From: Paracyclopina nana
Lineage: Eukaryota > Arthropoda > Copepoda > Cyclopoida > Cyclopettidae
Reading direction: 5' to 3'
Length of the DNA: 64,000 bases
Assembly (NCBI GenBank): GCA_019096065.1
Contig: JAGUCH010000009.1
Coordinates: 4,536,001-4,600,000, forward strand
The notes below the pieces were generated by a model. It searched no databases and had not been told where the DNA came from. It saw only the letters and a program-made list of their open reading frames with translations. The position numbers and the translations under genes are program-made. Numbering within the stretch: position 1 is the first letter of the stretch; each line of letters begins with the position of its first letter. Shown piece by piece: positions 31,750 through 42,370 of the stretch.

Positions 31750-34075
31750 CTTTGGAAAAAAGTTCTTTGACTTTTTTTCACATTTTTCAGTTATAGCTTT
31801 TATTTTTTTCCCAAAATTGAATTTATCTGAAAAGGAAAAATGTAATAACCGCATTTTCATTGGCTTTCACAATTAAACCATTTAAGTTCTCACAGAAGTT
31901 AACTTTCTATTCTGTATATTTAGAAGCGTAGCTTAATTGCTTTTTTCTGCCAACTTGAGCATTTTTTTGCACTGCAAAAGATTTATTTGGCAAACTCCTA
32001 CGCCTAACTTTCTGAGATTTTTAATGAGATGCTAAAGTCAGCAAAAGAAGAAGAAGAGGGACAGTGCAAAAGTTGGAATTTTTAAATAAGCATCCAGCAA
32101 CACAAAATGCAAACCAATATTCTTTGTAGGAAGTTGGCTTATTGTACGTAGCAAGGGTAGCTTTACAGTCAATCTATCCCTTGAGTCCCATTGATCTCAC
32201 CTTTTTTTCAAAATGTCAATTTTCCCTAAGCCAATTTAAAAGCAGATGTCAGCCTAATAAATCTACATTCTTCCAGTGCAAAATCCATAATTGGCATTTG
32301 CTATGATCAACAAAAAAAGATAATGTGCTATTTTTTTCTGAGACACTCTGTATTCAATGTACAACATCCAGGTTCAGGCTTGAGAGGGCTGTAAGGGATT
32401 TAGCAAATAAGGATAGTACTAAAAGGGGGAAATTGGAATGGTTGTACGTAAACATGCCAGTTTTTTTATCATTTGTGGTCAGCTTTCATTCCATTTTTTT
32501 TGTTGCAAAAAGAAAAGAAACTCCTCTAGTGAAAAAGCTTCCTGTGTGCATTTTTAACTGCGTTGCATAGACTTAATTAGTCCACATTCAAAAGACATAA
32601 AAGTTCATGGTTTTTATGCTGCCAACAATGGTAAATAGATAATCTTGAATATTGTTGCTGACAAGACAAATAGTTCTGCCTTTCCTGGTGATGCTACATC
32701 ATGTTTCCATATGTTCAATTCAGTCAAAATAAAAATATTTTTGGAGCACCAGCAAAAATCGAATGTTCTTCTCCAGTTTTCAGCATGAATTGCATGAAGG
32801 CGTGCGCTTTACTACACCTGGCATACTATATTCCCTTTTTCTTCCAAATATTGGAGAAGGATTTTTCAAAATGGCCACAAATTGCTGCTGTCATTTATTC
32901 TCTCTAGAGGGCGATTCATAAAAAGCCAACTGAGGGGTGAAATCATCAACTTTCATACCAAACGAAATTCTCAACTTTCGCATTTTTATGACCAGACTCC
33001 AATTTGCCTTTTTATGAATCAGACTCTATGTGGTATGAAAAGCTACCAAAATCCGGAACATTTCGTACTTTCTTCGCGCAAATAGAAACGTTTCATCATC
33101 CCAGTTTCATATAGAGGACGAAAAGTTGGCTTACAGTTTGAGATTGTGCAAGTGACAACAAATTATAGGAAGGAACTTTGCTTTGCTGCTGAAGGAGAAT
33201 TGCTGCTACACCAGAGAAGCCCCATTTGTGAGATCCAGTAGAAGTGGTAACAATGATACAAATTCCCTTTTCAGCTACAACAGGCTTTGTGTGCACTTTT
33301 CTCCTTCTGTCTGATTGAGACATTTTTAGCCAAAGGGGGAATTTCCTGACATGCTCACTTCAATTTAGAAGCTGCAAAATCCAATTTGCCAATCCTTTTC
33401 CCCTGAAATTGGCAGATTTTTAGCAGCAACAACAAAGAATGAGTATTGTTCTGGTACGACAGCTGTTGCGGCTAACCGGCATTGGGGCTACCAGACAAAT
33501 GTCTGATTTCCTGACCAAAAAGTACGAAAAAAAGCCACTATCATTTAAGTGTGGCAAAAGTTGATGGCAATGTTATGAAGATGATAATTATTGGTTGTTT
33601 ATCTCACCAAATGTTGGCTTTCTGATCATGCAGTGCGTAAGATAGCATTATAGCGGCCATTTTGGCTTGAGTTCTGACATCACTTGGGAAAATGTCCTCA
33701 CCATGTTGGCATTTGTCATCATGTAATGCAACAACACTGTGGAACAACAACTGCACATCATTCAGATGGATGCCAAGGAAATGTTTATGTGGAGAAAAAA
33801 ACGTAGCATGGGATTTCACAGAGCCAATATTTAAACTCGGAGATCCCCAAGGGTGCAATTGAGAAGCAATCAAACATTTGTTGACTTACTCACAGTACAT
33901 TGTGATACTTTAATACTGGAAAGCTGAAAAGAATGCTATTCTCGTTAAACATGTATAATTTAGTGCTTAATTTCAATTTAAACAAAGCCAATTTGTGAGG
34001 AAGATTAATTTTTAGCAGACAAAAATGCCAGGAATAAGTTATCTTGAAAAGAGCTAGACTTAGATGAACACCACA
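31750..34075. other. AT-rich region without supported genes
   Basis: Only short frames without splice or motif support are present. I see no RNA gene or repeat. Confidence 0.3.
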
Positions 34076-34079
34076 TACT

Positions 34080-34224
34080 GGCTCATTATCTTCCGCATCT
34101 TTGATCGTGACTTGGTTACGGTTGTTATCGCTTCTTATTTACTGACATCGCAACCTCGTCAGTAAATAAGAACGGATAACAACCGCAACCAAGTCACGAT
34201 CAAAGACGCGGAAGATAATGAGCC
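34080..34224. mobile_element. 145-bp palindromic MITE, copy 1, with ACT flanks
   Basis: Ends GGCTCATTATCTTCCGC and complement. The arms pair almost perfectly over about 60 bp around a short loop (GACATCGCAACCTCGTC). ACT flanks both ends, a possible 3-bp target duplication. A second copy lies at 39,481-39,625. Confidence 0.85.
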
Positions 34225-34229
34225 ACTGT

Positions 34230-37130
34230 GTAATCTTGATAACAAGCCAAGAAGGCAAGCACGGGGTCTTCTTTCAGACTATTTGTAGCAGTAGTATAGT
34301 GACCTCAATAGGCAATTGGTATCATAAACAATAATGCTACACAAAGATGTAACTATAAACAATCCTCTCCCAGTAATGTTGACTCAAGTGGAAAAATGCT
34401 ACCATATCCAAGAATACTCTCAACTGACTACACCCATTTATTTCAGTGCCAGAAAAAAAGTGGAAATAAGATTCTCTTATTTCACTACATATACTAGTAG
34501 TGCTTAAATGTATTTTCACCTAGCCCAACTTGGCAAGGAAAAAAAGCAGACCTTATTTATCCATTGAAAGTGAAAGCCAGTGTATCCAATTTCGGCAATG
34601 GTGCAAGTAATGGTCTGGAAAATGAAGTCGAAATGCTTGGTCACTCAAAGCAGACCAACAAAAAGGAAAACAAAGCAATTATTTTACCTACAGCAAAGCA
34701 AACAACATTTTTTATGAGTTATTTCTAATAGAAAGTGCTACTTTATGGTTTGTGTTCTGTGGGGAATAGCAACTGTGAAGCATCTCAAGGTTTTGCTTAA
34801 CTTTTTTTGCAGTTTCAATTCTGTCACAGCAAGTTTTACTTGCTATTTTCCCAACTTTTCTTTTAAGATAGAGGTGATGGTTTTTAGCACTATTTTTTCC
34901 CCCAGTGATGGGCCAGCCCATTCATTTCTCAAAAAGCTACAACATACTTTCTGCTGAAAGTACCACAGTAAGCAATAAGTCAAAACTGCTCCATTTTCCT
35001 GCCAAGAAAAGCCTTGTGGTGATGTGCAGCACAAATAAAATCAACCAGAAGTGTGAGTGCGTACGATCAAAAGTAGTCCAAAATGGATATGAAAATGCCA
35101 TCAAATGGGGATTTGGCTTGTCAGCACAGAGAAGCAGCAGCATCACCTGCTGTTCAAGTATCCTGATACATATGATACATATCCGACATGACCTTGCCCA
35201 TGTAGTACAACATACGTACAGAAGTGGTGGGCATCAAATGCAAAAGAACCACTTTTTTATCTGGATCTGCAAGGCTCACTCAAGGCCACACAATGGATAT
35301 TTATATGGCAAAAAGGCCACCATACACACACCACCAGTAACACACATACTGAGAGAGATGATGCAAAAATGCAAAACTTGCCACATAAAGTAGTATCAGT
35401 GTGCTAACAAAGAAGAATTTGTGCTATTTTGTGCACATTATTGCAGGATAAGTGCAGGTGAAGGCTACTGGCCTTGCTAGGAGATGAAACAAGTTTTAAA
35501 ATGAACAAAGGCTCAAACATGTTGTACGACTACATGAGAATAACAATGCAGTCGTCAGTTGGGGAAAGTTTTTTGCTACTACTGCTGCTACTTTCACTCA
35601 CCATGCTGAAAGTTACCCCAAAACCACTGCTGAGTTCAATTTGTCTTTTGGGCACAAATAAAGTATACTATATGCCTTCACTTGGGGGTAAAATATGGAA
35701 AATAGGTTAAAATAACTCCGAGATCCATTCACATGAGCTATGGAAGACTAGCAGAAAAAAGGCTTCTGCCTGGCAGCAATTATTTTTCAGTCTATTTCCC
35801 CCAGGGTTGACTTGAGAGAGGGAGCCTCATTTTGCCCCAGAAAGTAGCTCAAAACAAACACTTAGCCAAACACTTTCAAAATGTGCTTCAGGCCTTGAGT
35901 TGAGATTTCTGACAAGACCAGCACAAAAACTGCAGCTTTCACCTCGTTTTCAGCCCATGCAAGCAGAGAAGTAAGCAAAAAATCAAGATATACTAGCCCA
36001 TGTCTGGTAGCACTTTTTGCTCTAAAGCGGTACTCAAAAGAGAAGGGCCTGGGCTGTGTCTTCTCTTTTGGGACAACATCGCAAGAATTTTGCAAGCGCC
36101 TGCTGTTGAAGCTTAATTACTGCCATTTTTTCCACTACAAATCAGGGCCAAGTGTTGGCCTTAATGTTTGTTTAGAGCCATCTCCTGGCTGTTACATACT
36201 GGCTGATATTTCTCCTCACAAAATGAGCCCAACCAGAAGAAAATGAAATCGCTGGCTTTTATTCTGCTTAACGATACATCACCATAAAATAGAGCATCTA
36301 AAAGGGGGACAAAGAAATTAATTGCCACTTTAAGAAGCCCATTTTTGAAGTTTTCTGATGATCTGAAGAAAGAGTGTAACTATTAAAAACTAATTTTGCC
36401 CCAAGAATTTGCCAATTGAAACTTGTAGAGAAGTTGGAAGATTAATTATTAACATTACTATAAGGTACAGTCAGAAAACCACACATAGAACAATACTATA
36501 GCTTTACATATGAATGATGCTGAGAGTGCACATTTATTATTGGATAACGCCATACAATATAGCAGCATTATTTCATTTATTACATCTATGTGGATGTGAA
36601 TAGAAAGCACTTTGGGGCCTTTAGGCTTTTAAAAAAAAGCAATTTGAATCCCACATGAAAAAGCCTAGGCCATTTCCAAGTGCTGTTTTCATTTTTTCGC
36701 AAGGAGGTAATTTCAGAGTGAGGAAAAGTTTGCCTAGTGTGCACAGTTATTAGTATTCATAGCGTATGCTATATGGAGATGTAGTAAGTCGATGTAGGCC
36801 TAATGTGTTGCCCGTATATAGTACTAAAGTGTAGTATTTTGGGACCCAAAACTTCCGCCCACCGAACCACTCATTTTCAGGCACTTTGCACTGTAGCCAA
36901 AATGGACTTATCTCTCAAGACCAATAATTGTGGTGGGAATCATGCTGTGCAAAAATTTTTGCTTGGCTTTTTATTTTCAGCTCGAGTAAAACTATAAGAA
37001 TGAAGGTAATAATGATTATGCATGTGGTCAAAAATGAGGTCAAAATAGGTTAATGTACCTCATTGTGCCATGTGGAGTAGATCTGTATCAATAGACTTCC
37101 TGGTGCCAAAGAATGATGCAATAATGACGT
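34230..37130. other. Gene-poor region
   Basis: A 162-codon open frame (34,905-35,393, plus) shows no domain, signal peptide or matching splice sites. Nothing else is supported. Confidence 0.3.
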
Positions 37131-37135
37131 AATAA

Positions 37136-37522
37136 TTATTTGGCCAACAAAAAAAGCAAGAAAGATGTGGAGAAAAGGTGGAGTTTCGCATTCTTTGCTT
37201 GATCTAGTAGTCTTTCATACGAGCTGAATGGCGGGAAAGTAGCATTATTTTTTCCCTCTTCTTCTTCTTCAGATGATGGTATCTTTTCTGATAGTCCCTT
37301 GGGACTTTCACTGAGAATTGCCAGACACATGTCCCATTTTTTGGATTGATATGCGGACGGGGTATGACTTGGCTTTCTTCCACGTTTTTGCCCCGCGTAA
37401 TCACACAAAAAGAGATGAAATTTTACAGTTTGACGAGAGAGCAGGGAAAATGCTGAAAATCCCGATTTTTCCTGCCTTCTCCCGAAAAAAATAATAATGA
37501 CAAAATCGAGCTCATTTATCAC
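37136..37522 (-). CDS. Possible coding exon with an AT-hook-like motif
   Basis: A 128-codon minus-strand frame includes KRGRKPS, which resembles an AT-hook core, and an acidic run (SSEEEEEGKNN). It lacks a recognised family, and the flanking splice sites are ambiguous. A second frame of 66 codons overlaps it. It may be chance. Confidence 0.2.
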   Translation of the reverse strand: MINELDFVIIIFFGRRQEKSGFSAFSLLSRQTVKFHLFLCDYAGQKRGRKPSHTPSAYQSKKWDMCLAILSESPKGLSEKIPSSEEEEEGKNNATFPPFSSYERLLDQAKNAKLHLFSTSFLLFLLAK

Positions 37523-37968
37523 GTGTTTTGTCCATGATGGTGCGAAAGATCATTAATTTTTATGATCTATTGAAGAAGCCACTTGAAGAAGACGGAGGTC
37601 TCGTTTTATGAGTTTAGGGGGCGGCCTGATTGTGCTTCGCGGACGCGCACCCCAATAACATCATATATTAATGCTTCGTTCTGTGTAGCATTATTATGAG
37701 ATAAATAAGCCTTTGAGCTCTTCTGGCACGAAACTACTTCGCGTACAACAGCCAAAAAAGGGCATTTTCCAATAAAAAAATGTAAGTAGCAAAATCACTT
37801 TTGTGTGATCTAGAAAGTTGCCATTATTTCTGCCAACAGACTTCTTGGCTGTTCCTTAAAGGCCACACTGGGGTGAAAATGCTCAAAAAAAGTTTTAATT
37901 TTGCTTTCTGAAGTCCTCTGCCAAATCTGGCTGGAAGCCAGCCAGCCCGATAGAATAAAATGCGGTGA

Positions 37969-37982
37969 GCGCCACCTGGTGG
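37969..37982 (-). promoter_or_regulatory. CTCF-like motif
   Basis: On the minus strand CCACCAGGTGGCGC fits CCASYAGRKGGCRS at all positions. It lies in non-coding DNA 67 bases before the possible exon at 38,049. Confidence 0.4.
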
Positions 37983-38048
37983 CGAATTTCGTCCCTAACC
38001 TAAGTTTCATAGCATAAGCTGAGTTTTCCCCATTTTCCACGCGTTGCA

Positions 38049-38303
38049 GTGGCCACAAATTCAATATTGAACACCGATCGATTTTTTTATCTGGTTGAGC
38101 TAAGCTCAGTGAGCAAAAGTTCCAAGATTCTGCAAATAAAATTCATGCTCACAGGTGTTCCAAATTGGTCGCAGAGAGACTTCATACTGGAATTTTTTCC
38201 CAAAAGAGTTAACGAAGGAAAAATGTTTTGCAAATTCTTGCAAAACTTGGATGAGATTCGTGTGTCCTCAATGATCAAAATCTTGGTTAGACATTCACCT
38301 TAA
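38049..38303 (+). CDS. Possible coding exon, unrecognised
   Basis: An acceptor-like GCGTTGCAG at 38,041-38,049 opens an 84-codon frame containing MLTGVPNWSQRDFILEFF and KMFCKFLQNLDEIRV, with balanced amino-acid composition. It ends in TAA at 38,301-38,303 or could splice at GTTAGA. No start or neighbouring exon was found, and no poly(A) signal follows nearby. Confidence 0.25.
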   Translation: MATNSILNTDRFFYLVELSSVSKSSKILQIKFMLTGVPNWSQRDFILEFFPKRVNEGKMFCKFLQNLDEIRVSSMIKILVRHSP

Positions 38304-39480
38304 GGGCTTTTGGCACCAAAGCTAGGTGAAGAAGTACTATATATATGTAGGAATTGAATTTCCCCCTTTTTTCCTTCCTCTTGTTGGGGTCCATCCATTT
38401 AAATCATGATGGAGATAGACAGTCTCAAGGAAAGGTCGTTTGTCTCCCAAGAGACATGAGAGAATATCAAATGAAGTGCAAGAACTGATAGAGTAAACTA
38501 CAAACAGGACAGACATCAACATATAGAGTGTACAAAAGCAAACTTTCTGCATTTGCTTTTTGTCTTCTTGAGAGGGTCATCCAAAGTAAGCAAGGAAAAA
38601 AAAGATGAAAAGGGGGAGATTTATTAATTCATGGCATGAATTTCCTCAGCTGCAGAAGAAACTGCTGCATGAGTTGGCAGAAAAATAACCAAGAAGGAAA
38701 TAAAACCTGGGGAAATTGCCTCATCAGCAAATTGTCTTGAGAAGCACACACCACCCATTCACAAACAAAAGTTTATTGTCGCAGTTTTTTGTTGCCAAAT
38801 GGCTATGCTCCTCAGCCCTGAAGAAGAAGAGCCCTATAGTAAAAAGAATAGCTTCCTGCTAGAAACGGGCTCATTAGCTGGGTCAGGATGTAATGGATAC
38901 AGCTGCAATGTATTGGGGTACACAACTTTTTTCTGCCTTAACACAGCGCTGATGATGAGATTTATCTTTGCACCAAAAGCCTGATTAAATTGAATACATC
39001 ACAATGTAATAAAATACTGAAGCCCAAGTAAGGTTAAATTTCAGCTTTGCCAAATTGTCTTCTTAGGTTTTTCTTTAGCTACAAATTGGAGTATGTGACA
39101 AAACCTGACATTATTGCTTTCATTTTGAATAAGATTTTTACTGACTGGCAGAATAATCCAACTCCGCAATTTTGATGAATATTTTGGTTGGCCCATGAAA
39201 GCATGAGGCATAAATAGATGAACTGAACATTATAACTTAGGAGGGAAAAAGGTCCGCATTGTCCTGATGAAAGGGGAGGCTAAAATTGAGGCTGCAGTCG
39301 CAACATCTTTGGAGAGGGCTGCATCTGGCCTTAAATTGACTAGGACTGGACACTGAGCCAAATCATCAAGAAACCTAATTATCCTCGTCTACAGCTAGAA
39401 GTGGCTAACATCTCCTACACATATTTCTATTAATCCTTTAGGCTGGAAAAATCAGAGAAAAACAAGAGAAAGAAAACAAG

Positions 39481-39625
39481 GGCTCATTATCTTCCGCGTC
39501 TTTGATCGTGGCATGCTTACGGTTGTTATCGCTTCTTATTTACTGACATCGCAACCTCGTCAGTAAATAAGAAGCGATAACAACCGCAACCATGCTACGA
39601 TCAAAGACGCGGAAGATAATGAGCC
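39481..39625. mobile_element. 145-bp palindromic MITE, copy 2
   Basis: Same ends, length and loop as 34,080-34,224. The segment next to the GATCGTG word differs from copy 1 in both arms at once (GACTTGGTT against GGCATGCTT on the left, with largely matching changes on the right), so the hairpin pairing is mostly kept. Confidence 0.85.
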
Positions 39626-40384
39626 ATTCAGTCCTCTTGCCAATGACAGATCGAAATTGGGACCGAGCTGGGTTGACACAAGGAAAATAGATTGATTAGT
39701 GTAGCCTTGTGTTTTGTGGCCATTTCCGACTCATGTCTTCTTGGTGACCATGAAAAAAGCCCATTTTTGGATAGAAAGTGTGGATTAACCAGTCAATGGC
39801 GCAAAATCATGGTGCTGGTCTTCAAGGCTGATTTTCAACTTTTTTGCCCTCAATCAGGTGCTGACTGACCACTTCATGCTTGGGAAAAGGCCGCAAATTG
39901 TTTTCCACCTTCACTGACGAAAGAAAGAAAAAGAAGGTCCAAAAATGTTTCTTCTTAAAAGTGCACCTCTAACTTTAGGCTATTAAAGTCATTTTTGGGC
40001 TATTTCGGCCTCACTGTGTGTGTGTGTGTGGCTCTGGTGATTTGATGTGGTCAGTCTTTGTCAGCATCTGGCTTTAAGTCAAGCAAAACAACAATGGGCC
40101 AGATGTTGCAGCAGCAGCTAGCGAGTATAATAATACTAAGGTGGTTTAGCTATCTTTTAGCTCGGCTTGGGGAAAAACATAGGGGAAAAGAGTGAAAGAA
40201 AACTTATTAGCCATTCGTGGCACGATACTCTCCCCCTAATAGATGTCCTTAAAGATCTTTGTTCTTTTTGATCCTCTTGTACCCATTTCTCCCCCTTCTG
40301 CTAACTATTTCAAAGTAATGGACTTTAAATCTCCCGCCGAAGAAGCCATAATTTCTCAGAAAGCTTAGCTCTTTTATTACAGTC

Positions 40385-40513
40385 AGCTGACGCGAGGAGC
40401 CGTTTGTTTACAAAGCGCGCGCGTCCGCGCGAGTCGCATGAAGTAAATAAACCACAGCTGGGCTCAGTGCAAATCTAGCATAGAGGCCTACTGCTACTTC
40501 TTCTTCTGCAGCA
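40385..40513 (+). promoter_or_regulatory. CpG-rich candidate promoter for the Kekkon-like gene
   Basis: CAGCTGACGCG and GCGCGCGCGTCCGCGCGAG stand out from the AT-rich surroundings. An initiator-like CTCAGTGC follows at about 40,464-40,471, and a possible donor (AGCAGT/GTAAAT) at about 40,515. The Kekkon-like start exon has an acceptor at 42,258-42,259, so an upstream non-coding exon is expected. This is the best candidate, by inference. Confidence 0.35.
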
Positions 40514-40735
40514 GTGTAAATCTAATTAAATTTTCATGCCTCGGGTGCTGCTAGGCTACATATCCTACATTCAAGTTTAGCATGGCAGAGGAATACTTCT
40601 TGGCTCAGCTTGGCAGTGATTTATTTCAACTTGCCTGGGAATAATGCACCAAACTGCCAATCTCAATTAAAAATGACCTGGACCTGAAATTAGTTTGGAA
40701 AACTTGCATCCAATTCTGTGCGCTGTTCACTTGAG

Positions 40736-40781
40736 TGACAGCTGTCGCGCGTGCGAGTCATTGCACGCGCGACAGCTGTCA
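40736..40781. repeat. Perfect 19-bp-arm hairpin, CpG-rich
   Basis: The arms TGACAGCTGTCGCGCGTGC and the exact complement are separated by GAGTCATT. Each arm itself contains the near-palindrome TGACAGCTGTC with a CAGCTG E-box, so the whole can fold as a hairpin or serve as paired binding sites. Confidence 0.8.
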
Positions 40782-42291
40782 CAATTGAGCACAAAATGGC
40801 TTTTTTGCATTTTTGTCTGGGTAGGTTTGCCTCTGGCAATTCTTGGATGAGCTAGAGAGATATCCAACAGTGATTGTGTGGTGAGAAGATAAATAGAGCT
40901 TTGAACAGCATGAATAAGTAAGCATATAATCTGAAACTTGATCAAAATGTGCTGCCACCAACATATATGCAGTCAATTCACGCTACATAAGGCTAACTGA
41001 GAAAGAACGAGGATTCTCTCTCAATATACTTCAGATATTCTTTTGTGATGATTTAATGACCACAAATGATGGCTCCTTTGTAGACCCAATGCCCGTAAGA
41101 AAGTAGGCCCTGTTGTCTGAAGATAGAAAAGGCAAGGTTTTTAACTTTTACAAATAGAAAATATAACTTTGTAGTCTGGTGGCTAAAAATACACTCAGAA
41201 AGGCCTAGAGGGATTTTAGAAAGAAAGCAAAATTTGAATTTTGCTTATACTCTCTGCTATATATGTGCAGTCAGTGACCATGTCTTCCCCTCCTTTAAAG
41301 ACTCCCAAGGGACGTTGATTGAATATAAATGGCCTTTTACCTCCTCTTTGTCTGTCAAGTTCACATTTTGCTCCTCACAAAATGAGAATTCAAAGGCCCT
41401 TCACGGCAATAATGACCTTTATTGCTAACTTAAAGTGGTGATTTTAAAGCCTTAACTCGACTCATCAGGATTTATGAAGCACCGAAGAAAGTCTATAGAG
41501 GGCGCGTAAAGCAGTGCAGAGCTTTCACTTTTTGGCATATGAGTAGAGTGCGCGCCCCCTATAAAACAAAACAAGAAGCACCTAATCAAATAAGCGTTGC
41601 CGAATGTGATTTATGCGTAACATGACTACCATAATCTTGTCGCCGTTTCCTATGTGAACTATTTCTTTTGTCTTTTTTATGATACAGGCATTGTTCAACC
41701 AGCCCATAAATATCTCAAAATAGCCAAATATCTCGCCAAAACTACAAATTCAAGCCAGTTGGATTTTTCTACATTTTTGGGCCAAAATTGGCAACATCTG
41801 CAAGGAATTATGATTCTTTTTTCCAAATTAATATTGTGTAGCTAACCTTGGCCAAACAGCCTTCTTAATTTAAGCTGTTGTTAAAGAAAAAAAAACTGAC
41901 TAATTCTTGCTCTGGCTAAAAGCGATCAAATCGAATCTTGCAATTTAGCTTTCACTTTCGAAGGCAGCAATGGAAAAGCAGTGGGAAAAGTCTCTTGAGG
42001 ATAATTGCCGCATTAAAACTCTCCTCATTTCTTTCAATTGGTCAATTAAACAGAGTAGTTTTGGCCCAAGGCAACTTTCTTCTTCAGCATAAAATGGAGC
42101 CTTCATCAATATATGTACAGAATTTTACAGCTAGCAATAATTCGAAAGCAGCCTCCTATTCACGTACAGCATATACAGTGGCAATACCGATGCTGTGCAA
42201 TGTTCATCTATCAAGGTTTCCAACTACTAATGTAATTGTGCCATATTAATCTTTTCCAGGCGAGAAGAATTAGGGCAGCAAAGGAAACGCT

Positions 42292-42343
42292 GATGAAGAA
42301 GCTGGTGTTGCTGCTGCTGCTGATGAGAAAAGTGATGTCTTGA
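42292..42343 (+). promoter_or_regulatory. Upstream ORF before the Kekkon-like start
   Basis: In the 5' leader an ATG at 42,292 opens a 16-codon frame (MKKLVLLLLLMRKVMS) ending at 42,343. Another ATG at 42,349, in a good context (AAG before it), overlaps the main start out of frame and ends at 42,494. The main ATG at 42,371 has the optimal CAAAATGG context. Such leaders often lower translation of the main frame. Confidence 0.45.
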
Positions 42344-42370
42344 AAAAGATGAGGTTGGAAATCTGGCAAA

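Larger units (their letters stand above)
39630..42250. other. Upstream region of the Kekkon-like gene
   Basis: It contains a CpG-rich island-like stretch at 40,385-40,440, a perfect hairpin at 40,736-40,781, and a small imperfect GC-rich inverted repeat at 41,494-41,563 (TATAGAGGGCGCG ... CGCGCCCCCTATA). No coding frame is supported. Confidence 0.4.

Noticed and set aside
34905-35393. 162-codon plus-strand frame
   Set aside because: Composition and lack of motifs look like chance; several shadow frames overlap it on both strands.
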